Below are positions 42,426 through 50,938 of a stretch of 64,000 nt of DNA, in pieces. The position numbers were made by a program, and so were the translations under genes. The stretch covers positions 1,299,875 through 1,363,874 of the forward strand of contig NZ_JAHTBK010000001.1 of assembly GCF_020177575.1 (NCBI RefSeq), in the 5' to 3' direction. Every line of letters starts with the position of its first letter. Positions within the stretch are counted from its first letter, which is position 1. The notes under the pieces are model-generated. The model saw only the letters and a list, made by a program, of their open reading frames with translations, was not told where the DNA came from and ran no database searches. This DNA comes from Hasllibacter sp. MH4015. Lineage in GTDB: Bacteria > Pseudomonadota > Alphaproteobacteria > Rhodobacterales > Rhodobacteraceae.

Positions 42426-43121
42426 ATGCCTGCCAAACTTCTCGTCATCGACGACGACCCGAATATCCGCGACGTGATCGGCTTCGCGGTGCAGGCGGCG
42501 GGGTTCGAATGCACCTTCGCCGAAGATGGCGCGCGGGGTCTGGCGATGGCGCAGGCCGGTGGTGTGGACCTCGTGATCCTCGATATCGGCCTGCCGGAGA
42601 TGGACGGGCTGGAGGTCTGCAAGGCTTTGCGCAAGACCTCCGACGTGCCCATCTTGTTCCTGACCGCGCGTGATGATGAGATCGACCGCGTGCTGGGGAT
42701 GGAGATCGGGGGCGATGACTACGTCACCAAACCCTTCAGCCCCCGCGAATTGGTCGCGCGCATCAAGGCGATCCTGCGGCGGGCCGGGGCGGGTCCGGTG
42801 GATGACACGTCGGGCGTCTTGCAACAGGGCGCGCTGACCCTCGACACCGGGCGACATGTCTGCCGGTTCGACGGCGCGGAGGTGGCGCTGACGAATTCCG
42901 AATTCTCCCTCCTGAGGGTGTTGATGGAGCAGCCCGACCACGTGGTGAAACGCCCGGACCTGACCGACGCCGTCTATGGCACGAACATCCACGTCTCCGA
43001 CCGCACGGTCGATAGCCACATCCGCAACTTGCGCCGGAAATTGGCGGATGCGGGATGTGCCGACGGGATTGTCACGCTCCACGGGGTCGGATTGCGGATG
43101 GGCTCGTGCCGGACCGCGTAA
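42426..43121 (+). CDS. OmpR-family response regulator
   Basis: The 231-residue protein has a receiver domain (LLVIDDDPNIRDVIGFAVQA, phospho-acceptor Asp in DLVILDIGLPEMDGLEV, Lys in DDYVTKPFSPREL) and a winged-helix DNA-binding domain (LTNSEFSLLRVLMEQPDHVV, HVSDRTVDSHIRNLRRKLAD). AGGGGCGTG precedes the ATG. The stop overlaps the kinase start by 16 bp. The pair resembles CreB/CreC in layout; targets are unknown, and the adjacent DUF4173 gene is a candidate. Confidence 0.92.
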   Translation: MPAKLLVIDDDPNIRDVIGFAVQAAGFECTFAEDGARGLAMAQAGGVDLVILDIGLPEMDGLEVCKALRKTSDVPILFLTARDDEIDRVLGMEIGGDDYVTKPFSPRELVARIKAILRRAGAGPVDDTSGVLQQGALTLDTGRHVCRFDGAEVALTNSEFSLLRVLMEQPDHVVKRPDLTDAVYGTNIHVSDRTVDSHIRNLRRKLADAGCADGIVTLHGVGLRMGSCRTA

Positions 43122-44629
43122 GGCGCAAGTGGCGTCCTGGCCTTTGGGTCGTGATCCTGTTGGTCCTTGGGCTGGTGCTCTGCCTGCCTTTCGCGGGCCT
43201 GTTGCTGTTTCGCTTTTACGCCAATCAACTGGTCCAACAGACCGAGGAAAGCCTTTTGATGCAGGCCTCCGTCCTCGCGGCCACCTATGAGCAGGTCTAC
43301 CGTGTGGCCAGTGACCTGCCGGAGCTTGCCGATGCCCCGATCGGCTTCGCGCCGCTTTTTCCATCCGTCACGATGAACCCCCAGGCGATACTGTCACCGC
43401 GCCCCGATCCTTTGCCCGCGACGGAGGCGATCGGCCCGGCCTATGCGCAGATCGCGCCGCTTCTGTCGCGTATCGCCGACAATGCCCAGGAACAGACGCT
43501 GGCGGGCTACCGCTTCATCGACCGGTTCGGCACCGTGATCGCGGGCAGCGCGGAGGTCGGCACGTATCTCGGTCATGTGCAGGAGGTCGCCCTTGCCCTG
43601 AACGGGGAAACCGTGTCCGTCCCGCGCACGCGGGTGCGCCAGGGGCGGGAAAGGGCGATTTACGCGCTCAGCCAGGGATCGCGGGTCCGCATTTTCGTAG
43701 CGATGCCGGTCTTCGTGGAGGAGGATCTGATCGGCGTCGTCTATCTCAGCCGGACGCCCAACCACATCTTCCGCTTTCTCTACAGCGAGCGCCTGAACCT
43801 CTTCGGCGCGGCGCTGTTTGTCCTGATTTCTACCGGGCTGATCGGCTTCGTGTTCTGGCGGTTCATCTCGCGACCCCTGCACGCGTTGATCGCCCGAACG
43901 GAAACCTTTGGCGCCACGAACGCCGAATGGGACCCGTTGGAGCATTACGGCACGCGGGAGATCGAGACACTGGCCCAGAGTTTCGGCACGCTCGCCAATC
44001 GCCTGCAACGGCAGCAGACCAGCCTCAAGACCTACACCGCCCATGTCAGCCACGAGATGAAATCGCCCCTGACCTCCATCAAGGGGGCGGCGGAGTTGAT
44101 GCAAGACGCAGACATGTCGCCGGAACAGCGCGCCGTCTTCCTCGACAATATCGGGCGCGACAGCGCGCGGATGGAACATCTTCTGGCGCGGATGCGCGAA
44201 TACAGCGCCGTGGGTCAGTTGCCCGCCGCCGGAACCTGCCGCGTGTCAGCGGTTCTGGCGGCCGTCGAAAGCCCGCTCGATGTCAGGCTGACGGGCGCCG
44301 ATGAGACTCTGCCGATCTCTGCCGAGGCTTTGACCATCATCCTGCACCATTTGGTCGAGAATGCCGCGGCCCACGGTGCCACGCGCGTCGACGTGCGTGC
44401 GGGCAAGGGGGAGGACGAGGCATGGATCACCGTTTCCGATAACGGATCAGGTGTGAGTGCTGGCAACCGCGACCGGATTTTCGAGCCGTTCTTCACCAGC
44501 CGCCGCGCGGAGGGTGGCACGGGCATGGGGCTAAGCATCGTGCGCTCGGTCGTGGAACAATCGGGCGGCACGATTGCGCTTGTCGATGCGGGGCAGGGCG
44601 CGGCCTTCCGGATCGCCTTCGCTGTGTAG
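43106..44629 (+). CDS. Sensor histidine kinase (CreC-like layout)
   Basis: The 507-residue protein has two membrane helices (about 14-36 and 235-255) around a periplasmic sensor of about 190 residues, then a HAMP-like linker, a HisKA helix (TAHVSHEMKSPLTSIKGAAE; His phospho-site) and an ATPase domain with N box LVENAAAHGATRVDV, G1 VSDNGSGVSAG, F box IFEPFFTSRRAEGGTG and G2 MGLSIVRSVVEQSGG. I set the start at GTG 43106, overlapping the regulator. The sensor domain is only loosely like known ones, so the signal is unknown. Confidence 0.9.
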   Translation: MPDRVRRKWRPGLWVVILLVLGLVLCLPFAGLLLFRFYANQLVQQTEESLLMQASVLAATYEQVYRVASDLPELADAPIGFAPLFPSVTMNPQAILSPRPDPLPATEAIGPAYAQIAPLLSRIADNAQEQTLAGYRFIDRFGTVIAGSAEVGTYLGHVQEVALALNGETVSVPRTRVRQGRERAIYALSQGSRVRIFVAMPVFVEEDLIGVVYLSRTPNHIFRFLYSERLNLFGAALFVLISTGLIGFVFWRFISRPLHALIARTETFGATNAEWDPLEHYGTREIETLAQSFGTLANRLQRQQTSLKTYTAHVSHEMKSPLTSIKGAAELMQDADMSPEQRAVFLDNIGRDSARMEHLLARMREYSAVGQLPAAGTCRVSAVLAAVESPLDVRLTGADETLPISAEALTIILHHLVENAAAHGATRVDVRAGKGEDEAWITVSDNGSGVSAGNRDRIFEPFFTSRRAEGGTGMGLSIVRSVVEQSGGTIALVDAGQGAAFRIAFAV

Positions 44630-44694
44630 AAAGCCTTGTCTCTGCTGGAAAAAACCGGTTCAGCTAAGCGCGGCACAATTTGAAGGACTAAGAT

Positions 44695-45684
44695 ATGCTC
44701 GTCTCCGTCTCAGACATCCGCGCGCGCGCCGAGGCGGCGTTGCTGGCCCATGGAGCCGGTCCCTTCCAGGCCGCCGAAGTCGCCCGTGCCGTCGCGAGAG
44801 CGGAGCAGACCGGGAACATCATCTGCGGGCTCTACTATCTGGAAAGCTATTGTACCCAGCTGCGCTCCGGCCGTGTGAATGGGACCGTCGAGCCTCAGGT
44901 TGCGCGCCCCAAGCCCGGTGTCGTCCGGGCCGATGCGCGCCTGGGTTTCGCGCAACCGGCCTTCGCCCGTGCGCTGCCCATGGCCGTCGAGGCCGCGCGG
45001 GAGGTCGGCGTGGCGACCCTTGCGGTCGCCCATTCCCACACCTGCACCTCCCTTGGGTACTTCACCGAACAGATCGCGGCGGAGGGTCTGATCGGGATCG
45101 GGTTCACCAACGCCTCCGCCATCGTGGCGGCCCCGGGTGGGCGCGCGCCGGTTCTCGGAACGAACCCGATCGCCATGACGATCCCGGGCGACGATGCGCC
45201 CCTGATGCACGCGGATTTCTCCACCTCGGCCGTGGCGCTTGGCAAGATCACCATGGCAAAGGCCGCGGGCGAAGCGATCCCGCCCGGATGGGCCGTCGAT
45301 GCCGAGGGCCAGCCGACAACCGACCCCGAAGCGGCCTTGAAAGGTGCCTTGGTCAGCGCCGCCGGGCCCAAGGGATGGGCCTTTGGCCTGTTGGTGGAGG
45401 TGATGGCGGCCGGGCTGACCGGGTCAGTCAATTCGCTGGATGTGAAAGGGCTGAAGCTGCCCGACGGGCCGCCTCACGATCTGGGACAGACCTACATCCT
45501 GATCGACCCCGGTGCCCATGCGGGGCATGACGTGATGGCGGCACGATTGGCGCGCGTTGCCGATACGATCGCGCAGGATGGGGGAACGGGGCGCATTCCG
45601 GGCGCCCCGCGCCGTCATCTCGATCCGGTCGATGTGCCGGATGCGCTCTGGGCGCAGGTGCAGGCGCTCGCACCCGGGTCTTAA
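44695..45684 (+). CDS. Ldh-family malate/L-lactate dehydrogenase-type oxidoreductase
   Basis: The 329-residue protein belongs to the malate/sulfolactate/ureidoglycolate dehydrogenase family with the unusual NAD fold: VSDIRARAEAALLAHGAGPF, SHTCTSLGYFTEQIAAEGL (catalytic His), FTNASAIVAAPGGRAPVLGT and KGWAFGLLVEVMAAGLTGS. It oxidises a 2-hydroxy acid with NAD(P)+; which one is unclear. AAGGAC precedes the ATG, 65 bp after the kinase gene. Full length. Confidence 0.9.
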   Translation: MLVSVSDIRARAEAALLAHGAGPFQAAEVARAVARAEQTGNIICGLYYLESYCTQLRSGRVNGTVEPQVARPKPGVVRADARLGFAQPAFARALPMAVEAAREVGVATLAVAHSHTCTSLGYFTEQIAAEGLIGIGFTNASAIVAAPGGRAPVLGTNPIAMTIPGDDAPLMHADFSTSAVALGKITMAKAAGEAIPPGWAVDAEGQPTTDPEAALKGALVSAAGPKGWAFGLLVEVMAAGLTGSVNSLDVKGLKLPDGPPHDLGQTYILIDPGAHAGHDVMAARLARVADTIAQDGGTGRIPGAPRRHLDPVDVPDALWAQVQALAPGS

Positions 45685-45708
45685 TCCCACCGCATACTGC
45701 GCCGACAC

Positions 45709-45834
45709 TCATCGGGTCTGTTCAGACGTTTGCTCTGGCTTCTTGGCCGCCGCTTCCTTCCGTTTGGCCAACACGGTCCATACGACAAACGCCACACCAA
45801 GGATCAGGAAAACGGCGATGTGTTGTATGGCCAT
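45709..45834 (-). CDS. Small single-pass membrane protein (41 aa) after msrA
   Basis: A frame too short for most tracks: MAIQHIAVFLILGVAFVVWT then a Lys/Ala/Glu-rich tail (LAKRKEAAAKKPEQ, then TSEQTR). One membrane helix with a charged cytoplasmic tail. The ATG is 6 bp after the msrA stop and GGAG of the msrA end serves as ribosome site, so it is probably the third gene of an msrB-msrA operon. Function unknown. Confidence 0.55.
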   Translation of the reverse strand: MAIQHIAVFLILGVAFVVWTVLAKRKEAAAKKPEQTSEQTR

Positions 45835-45840
45835 GGACGG

Positions 45841-46350
45841 CTACTCCGCTGCTTCGGTCCGCTTGGGCAGGACCCAGTTTGGTCGAACGAAATGGCAGGT
45901 ATAGCCATTCGGGATGCGCTCAAGATAATCCTGATGCTCCGGCTCAGCTTCCCAGAAATCGCCCACCGGCTCAACCTCCGTGACAACGGGGCCGGGCCAG
46001 ATCCCGCTATGGTTGACGTCCGCGATCGTGTCGAGCGCCACTTTGTGCTGTTCCTCATCCACATAATAGATCGCCGAGCGGTAGCTCAGGCCGCGATCGT
46101 TGCCCTGCCGGTTCGGCGTGGTGGGGTCGTGGATCTGGAAGAAGAATTCCAGCAGTGTCCGATAGCTGATGCGGTCCGGATCAAAGATGATCTCGATCCC
46201 CTCCGCATGGGTGCCGTGGTTGCGATAAGTCGCGTTGGGCACATCGCCACCGGTATACCCGACGCGCGTCTCCAGAACGCCGGGCATCTTGCGGATCAGA
46301 TCCTGCATGCCCCAGAAACAACCGCCTGCCAGTACCGCACGTTCGCTCAT
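45841..46350 (-). CDS. msrA: Peptide-methionine (S)-S-oxide reductase
   Basis: The 169-residue protein reduces the S epimer of methionine sulfoxide. [20 protein letters not shown] contains the catalytic GCFWG, with [20 protein letters not shown] and FEIHDPTT-like ([16 protein letters not shown]) substrate residues. The ATG at 46350 overlaps the msrB stop as ATGA. There is no signal peptide, so it is cytoplasmic. A resolving Cys near the C-terminus is not evident. Confidence 0.95.
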   Translation of the reverse strand: MSERAVLAGGCFWGMQDLIRKMPGVLETRVGYTGGDVPNATYRNHGTHAEGIEIIFDPDRISYRTLLEFFFQIHDPTTPNRQGNDRGLSYRSAIYYVDEEQHKVALDTIADVNHSGIWPGPVVTEVEPVGDFWEAEPEHQDYLERIPNGYTCHFVRPNWVLPKRTEAAE

Positions 46351-46796
46351 GCCACATCCTCCACTTGATCCAGGTATTCGCCGTAGCCTTCGGCCTCCAT
46401 GTCGTCGCGATGCACGAACCGCAAGGAGGCGGAGTTGATGCAATACCGCAGGCCACCGCGGTCCTGTGGGCCATCGGGGAATACGTGGCCCAGATGGCTG
46501 TCCCCGTGGGTGGAGCGGACTTCGGTGCGAACCATGCCAAGGCTCATATCGCGCAACTCGTTGATATGGGCGGGTTCGATCGGCTTGGTGAACGAGGGCC
46601 AGCCACAGCCGCTTTCGTACTTGTCCGAGGATGCGAACAGGGGCTCGCCGGACACGATGTCGACGTAGATGCCCGGCTCCTTGTTGTTCAGCAGCTCTCC
46701 GGTGCCGGGCCGCTCCGTCGCGTCTTGCTGCGTCACGCGGAATTGCTCCGGCGTCAGCGTCGCGATCACGTCCGGATTTTTGGTGTAGTTTGCCAT
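46347..46796 (-). CDS. msrB: Peptide-methionine (R)-S-oxide reductase
   Basis: The 149-residue protein reduces the R epimer of methionine sulfoxide: [52 protein letters not shown] and the catalytic [13 protein letters not shown]. The zinc CxxC pairs found in some members are missing, as in the zinc-free subgroup. First gene of the msrB-msrA pair. Start 46796 has a GGGAC-like site only. Confidence 0.95.
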   Translation of the reverse strand: MANYTKNPDVIATLTPEQFRVTQQDATERPGTGELLNNKEPGIYVDIVSGEPLFASSDKYESGCGWPSFTKPIEPAHINELRDMSLGMVRTEVRSTHGDSHLGHVFPDGPQDRGGLRYCINSASLRFVHRDDMEAEGYGEYLDQVEDVA

Positions 46797-46881
46797 GGGC
46801 GTCCCCCTTCTTGCCTATGCGCAGGATATGGGGGGGCGGGGCGGCTTGTCCAACACTCGGTCAAGTCACGCCTGCGTGTGC

Positions 46882-46913
46882 AAAAACGCCCCCGACCGGA
46901 CGGCGGGGGCGTT
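46882..46913 (-). terminator. Rho-independent terminator of the DUF882 gene
   Basis: AACGCCCCCG (46885-46894) pairs with CGGGGGCGTT (46904-46913) over 10 bp; on the minus strand TTTTT follows the stem. It separates the DUF882 gene from msrB. Confidence 0.88.
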
Positions 46914-46955
46914 GCAAGATCTGGGCCGGGCAGGCCGGATATTTCGACAGAGGCG

Positions 46956-47516
46956 TCAGCCGCCCCAGGTGCGCACCGGACCGCAATCCATGTGCACGAA
47001 GTTGGACCGGGAATAGCGCCCGACGCCACCGGCGTTGCAGGCACGTGCCGCGTTGAAGATCTGCGTGACCGAGCGGGACTGCAATTGCAGGTCCGCCGCT
47101 TCGCCCCGGATGTGCCGGGAATTGCGCGCCACGCCGGAGGACCGGCGGCGCAGCATCGCGTTCGTCTCCGGGCTGCGGTAGCCGGAAAGAAGCGTGTAGG
47201 GCTCGCTCGTATCCATCAGGTTATGGGCGGCGGCCATGATGTCGATGGTGCGGATGTTGATGTCGATGACCTGATCATTGCGCCAATCGCGCATGAAATA
47301 GTTCACTTCGTCCAGCGCCGGAGCAATGTATTCGCCTTCGATCCAGTAGATCATGTTCAGGCTTTCGCCCGCGCGGCCATTATACATGTTGAGACGGCGA
47401 ATATCGCCTGCGCCCCGGAGAAAGCCTGTCGCGTTGGCCATTACCGGCGCTGCGGCAACAGTCGTCGCTGCGAACGTACGCAAAAGCGCACGACGCGAAA
47501 AAGTCGTGTCCGTCAT
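46956..47516 (-). CDS. DUF882/YcbK-type Tat-exported peptidase-like protein
   Basis: The 186-residue protein has a twin-arginine signal (FSRRALLRTFAATTVAAAP) and the DUF882/peptidase M15 domain: YNGRAGESLNMIYWIEGEYI, LLSGYRSPETNAMLRRRSSG, VARNSRHIRGEAADLQLQS (zinc-ligand H and D) and GGVGRYSRSNFVHMDCGPVR. It probably acts on peptidoglycan in the periplasm. The L,D-transpeptidase gene next door is divergent, the ycbB-ycbK pairing known in many proteobacteria. Start 47516 begins the Tat signal. Confidence 0.9.
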   Translation of the reverse strand: MTDTTFSRRALLRTFAATTVAAAPVMANATGFLRGAGDIRRLNMYNGRAGESLNMIYWIEGEYIAPALDEVNYFMRDWRNDQVIDINIRTIDIMAAAHNLMDTSEPYTLLSGYRSPETNAMLRRRSSGVARNSRHIRGEAADLQLQSRSVTQIFNAARACNAGGVGRYSRSNFVHMDCGPVRTWGG

Positions 47517-47913
47517 GGGTGTCTTGCCCCTTTGTCCTGCCCGTTCCATGTAGCACCCGACCGCTTGTCCACGCGGCCCTCAGCAGAGTTTCGAGTACCA
47601 TCCCCACAGGTTAGTGTGGTGGGAGTGACACAATCGAAACTTTTTTGGAAGGGTCGTTGCGCCTCAACTCCTCTATGCCCCCGAATTTCGGCGATTTTCT
47701 GCCGGTTTCACGGAGAAACGCTGAAATTCGCGTGGCGATTGTGGCGATCACGCTTTGCACCTCTGGCGGATGCCGCGCACCACGTATGCCGTTGCAGAGA
47801 TGAAACTACACCGAAAAACTTACAGAAACGTGAATGGACTTAAGGCGTTGTTCACGCGACGGTGAGCCATTGACGGCTGCCCATTCATTTTGTCCGACGG
47901 GGATAAGAGTAAC
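47517..47913. other. Divergent promoter region without genes
   Basis: About 400 bp between the DUF882 and L,D-transpeptidase genes. No coding frame with family character; no strong hairpin. A T-rich patch at 47641-47646 and the small AGGTTAGTGTGG area near 47607 may belong to promoters of the two genes. Confidence 0.4.
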
Positions 47914-49509
47914 ATGTTGAAATTTGCCAAGCTTTCGCTGCTCTCGCTGGCGTTGGCCGGGACGCCCATGGTGGCGACCCTCGTGATGCCCGCCCAGGCC
48001 GAGGCGCAGGCTTTCTCCGCACTGCGCCAGGCGATTGCCGAAGCCTCCTCCACCGAAGAGCAATTGGCCGCGTTCTACCGCGAGCGGGATTTCCAGCCGA
48101 TCTGGACGACGCCCGACGCCGCCGACCGCCGCAATGCGCTGTTTTCCGCACTGGCGGAGGCGAATAACCACGGCCTTCCCACCCAACGCTACGACGCCGA
48201 CGCCTTGATCGCGGCGTTCGAAGGCGCGACCAACCCCTACATGGTGGGGCAGGCCGACGTTCAGGCGTCGCTTCTGTTCCTGCAATACGCCCAGGACGTC
48301 CATTCCGGTTTCCTGGAGCCCGGCGACATCGTGGGCGACATCGTTCACACCCTGCCGCGCCGCGATCCGCTGGAGCTGTTCACGGAATTCGTCGATGCGA
48401 ACCCCTATGAGTACATCGCGACCCTGCCGCCGCAGCACCCGGAATATACGCGCCTTATGCGCGCCAAGTTGCATCTGGAAAACCTCATCGACAATGGCGG
48501 CTACGGCCCCACGGTTCAGGCAGGCTCACTCGCGCCCGGTGCCACGGGCAACGCGGTCGTGCAATTGCGCAACCGCCTGATGGCGATGGGCTACCTCGAA
48601 CGCTCGGCCACCGCGACCTACGACGCGCGCCTGCAACAGGCAGTGGTTGCGTTCCAGCTTGCCAACGGGATCGAGGCCGATGGCATCGCCGGCGGCGACA
48701 CCATCAATGCCGTGAACCGATCCGCCACGGAACACCTGTCCGAGGTCATCCTTGCGATGGAACGCCAGCGCTGGCTGAATTTCGACCGCGGCGACCGGCA
48801 TGTCTTCGTGAACCTGCCCGATTTCCACACCCGCGTGATCGATGATGGCGAAGTCACCTTCATCACCCGCTCGGTCATCGGCAGCCGTGACAGCGATCGC
48901 CGCACCCCGGAATTCTCCGACGTGATGGAGCACATGGTCATCAACCCGAGTTGGTATGTGCCCCGGTCCATCGCGCGCGGCTATATCCCGTCGATCCTTG
49001 CGGGCGGCGCGAACCACCTGCAATTGATGGCCAATGGCCGCCCGGTCAGCCGCGGAGCCGTGGATTGGTCGCGGTATTCGGCCTCGAACTTCCCGTTCGA
49101 CCTGCGCCAGCCGCCGGGTCCGCGCAACGCGCTTGGCCTTGTGAAGTTCATGTTTCCCAACCAGTGGAACATCTACCTCCACGACAGCCCGGACCAGCAC
49201 CTGATGACCCATGAGGTGCGGGCCTATTCCGCGGGCTGCATCCGTCTGGATGATCCCTTCGACCTCGCCTACCACCTTCTCGCCGCGCAGGAGGCCGATC
49301 CCCGGACCTTCTTCGACACGATCTTGAACACGCGGCGCGAGACGCAAGTGAACCTGGTGGAGCCGGTTCCGGTGCACCTCGTCTACTGGACGGCCTGGGT
49401 GGATACGGAGAACCGCTTGAACTTCCGCAACGACATCTACGGTCGCAACGCGCAATTGCGCCGCGCCATTCAGGACCTGGGGGTGGAGATTCGCGGGGTG
49501 AACAGCTAA
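47914..49509 (+). CDS. L,D-transpeptidase (YcbB/LdtD type)
   Basis: The 531-residue protein has a signal peptide (KLSLLSLALAGTPMVATLVM, cut after AQA), a scaffold region, a peptidoglycan-binding domain (PGATGNAVVQLRNRLMAMGY and AVVAFQLANGIEADGIAGGD, about 215-270) and a YkuD domain (WYVPRSIARGYIPSIL; active site HEVRAYSAGCIRLDDPFDL, Cys in SAGC). It makes 3-3 cross-links in peptidoglycan in the periplasm. The ATG at 47914 is chosen over 47890 because it starts the signal peptide. Full length. Confidence 0.93.
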   Translation: MLKFAKLSLLSLALAGTPMVATLVMPAQAEAQAFSALRQAIAEASSTEEQLAAFYRERDFQPIWTTPDAADRRNALFSALAEANNHGLPTQRYDADALIAAFEGATNPYMVGQADVQASLLFLQYAQDVHSGFLEPGDIVGDIVHTLPRRDPLELFTEFVDANPYEYIATLPPQHPEYTRLMRAKLHLENLIDNGGYGPTVQAGSLAPGATGNAVVQLRNRLMAMGYLERSATATYDARLQQAVVAFQLANGIEADGIAGGDTINAVNRSATEHLSEVILAMERQRWLNFDRGDRHVFVNLPDFHTRVIDDGEVTFITRSVIGSRDSDRRTPEFSDVMEHMVINPSWYVPRSIARGYIPSILAGGANHLQLMANGRPVSRGAVDWSRYSASNFPFDLRQPPGPRNALGLVKFMFPNQWNIYLHDSPDQHLMTHEVRAYSAGCIRLDDPFDLAYHLLAAQEADPRTFFDTILNTRRETQVNLVEPVPVHLVYWTAWVDTENRLNFRNDIYGRNAQLRRAIQDLGVEIRGVNS

Positions 49510-49540
49510 GTCCAACCCGCAATCAGCGGGTGAGGGCGGC

Positions 49541-50638
49541 ATGGCTGCTTACAAGGTGAAAGACATTGCGGCGGCGCTTGGGGCAGAGGTCCTGGGCGCC
49601 GCCGATCTTTTGGTGACCGGTGTGGCGGAGCCGTCCGCCGCAAGTCCCGACGATCTCGCGCTCGCCATGTCGCCCGCCTATGCCGAGGGCTTGTCCCAGG
49701 GTCGCGCCCGCGTGGCGGTGATCGGGGCGGGCATGGATTGGCAGGCGCTGGGGTTGGAGGCCGCGATCATCGCGCCGCGCCCCCGATATGCCATGGCGGG
49801 TGTGACCTCGGCGATGGATCCCGGCCCGGCGCTTCCGCGCGGCATTCACGCCAACGCCGTGATCGACCCGACCGCCGTGATCGGACGGGACGCGCGGATC
49901 GGGCCGTTCGTCGTGATCGGACACGGTGTGCGCATCGGGGCCAATGCCCGCATCGCATCCCACGCCAGCATCGGGGCAGGGGCCACGATCGGCGACGATG
50001 CCGTCATCCACGAAGGGGTCCGCATCTGCCACCACGTGCGCATCGGGGATCGCTTCATCGCGCAGCCCGGCGCGGTTCTGGGCGCGGACGGTTTCAGTTT
50101 CGTCACGCCCGAAAAGTCACAGGTGGAGGCGGCGCGCGAAAGCCTTGGCACCGCGCAGGACGCGGCCACCGACCAGAGTTGGACACGCATCCATTCCCTC
50201 GGCGGGTTGGTGATCGGCGAGGATGTGGAGGTTGGGGCCAACACCGCCATCGACCGGGGCACGATCGCAGACAGCGTCATCGGGGACGGCACGAAGGTCG
50301 ATAATCTCGTCCATATCGGCCATAATTGCAGGATCGGGCGCGATTGCCTGATCTGCGGCCAGACAGGTTTCGCAGGATCGGTGGAGGTCGGCGACCGCGT
50401 GGTTCTCGGCGGCAAATGCGGGGTCAGCGACAACATCACGATCGGCTCGGACGTGGTGGCAGCGGGGGCGTCCAAGCTTTTCACCAATGTCCCTTCGGGC
50501 CGGATGGTCATGGGGCATCCGGCGGTGAAGATGGACCTGCACGTGGACATGTACAAAGCACTCCGCCGCTTGCCCCGCCTGTCCCAGACCGTGGCGGAAT
50601 TGAAGAAAGCCGTTTTAAAGTCCGACAAGACGCCCTAG
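49541..50638 (+). CDS. lpxD: UDP-3-O-acylglucosamine N-acyltransferase
   Basis: The 365-residue protein has the LpxD N-terminal uridine domain and a long left-handed beta-helix of hexapeptide repeats (GRDARIGPFVVIGHGVRIGA, NARIASHASIGAGATIGDDA, and others). The catalytic His is in VHIGHNCRIGRDCLI and the end is a helical tail. It adds the N-linked hydroxyacyl chain to UDP-3-acyl-GlcN in lipid A synthesis, using acyl-ACP. It is 30 bp after the L,D-transpeptidase and 30 bp before an ACP gene, so acyl donor and enzyme are encoded together. Confidence 0.95.
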   Translation: MAAYKVKDIAAALGAEVLGAADLLVTGVAEPSAASPDDLALAMSPAYAEGLSQGRARVAVIGAGMDWQALGLEAAIIAPRPRYAMAGVTSAMDPGPALPRGIHANAVIDPTAVIGRDARIGPFVVIGHGVRIGANARIASHASIGAGATIGDDAVIHEGVRICHHVRIGDRFIAQPGAVLGADGFSFVTPEKSQVEAARESLGTAQDAATDQSWTRIHSLGGLVIGEDVEVGANTAIDRGTIADSVIGDGTKVDNLVHIGHNCRIGRDCLICGQTGFAGSVEVGDRVVLGGKCGVSDNITIGSDVVAAGASKLFTNVPSGRMVMGHPAVKMDLHVDMYKALRRLPRLSQTVAELKKAVLKSDKTP

Positions 50639-50668
50639 ATGATCGTTCAAGATCAAAGGGAAGAGGCG

Positions 50669-50935
50669 ATGGGCCAGAGCGTTCACGACAAGGTCATAGC
50701 GATCATTGCCGAACAGGCGGTGCTGGAACCCGGCGATGTCACCCCCGACGCCACCTTGGAGGATCTGGGGATCGACAGCCTCGGCCTTGTGGAGTCGATT
50801 TTCGCGATCGAGGAAGCCTTCGATATTCAGGTCCCGTTCAACGCCAATGAACCCGATGCCTCGGAGTTCGACATCTCTTCGGTGGCCGCGATCATCCGTG
50901 CCGTTGAAGGCCTCGTCGCCGAACAGAAGGCCTGA
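50669..50935 (+). CDS. Acyl carrier protein (specialised)
   Basis: The 88-residue acidic protein has the 4'-phosphopantetheine site LEDLGIDSLGLVESIFAIEE (Ser of GIDSLG) and helices typical of ACP. The ATG at 50669 follows AAGAGG. It lies between lpxD and a KAS gene, like the specialised ACPs used for very-long or hydroxylated acyl chains of lipid A in alphaproteobacteria; the exact acyl chain is unknown. It is not the housekeeping ACP neighbour set (fabG-fabF). Confidence 0.9.
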   Translation: MGQSVHDKVIAIIAEQAVLEPGDVTPDATLEDLGIDSLGLVESIFAIEEAFDIQVPFNANEPDASEFDISSVAAIIRAVEGLVAEQKA

Positions 50936-50938
50936 CAT

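Noticed and set aside
46365..47843. 492-codon plus-strand frame across msrB and the DUF882 gene
   Set aside because: Antisense shadow of two clear minus-strand genes.
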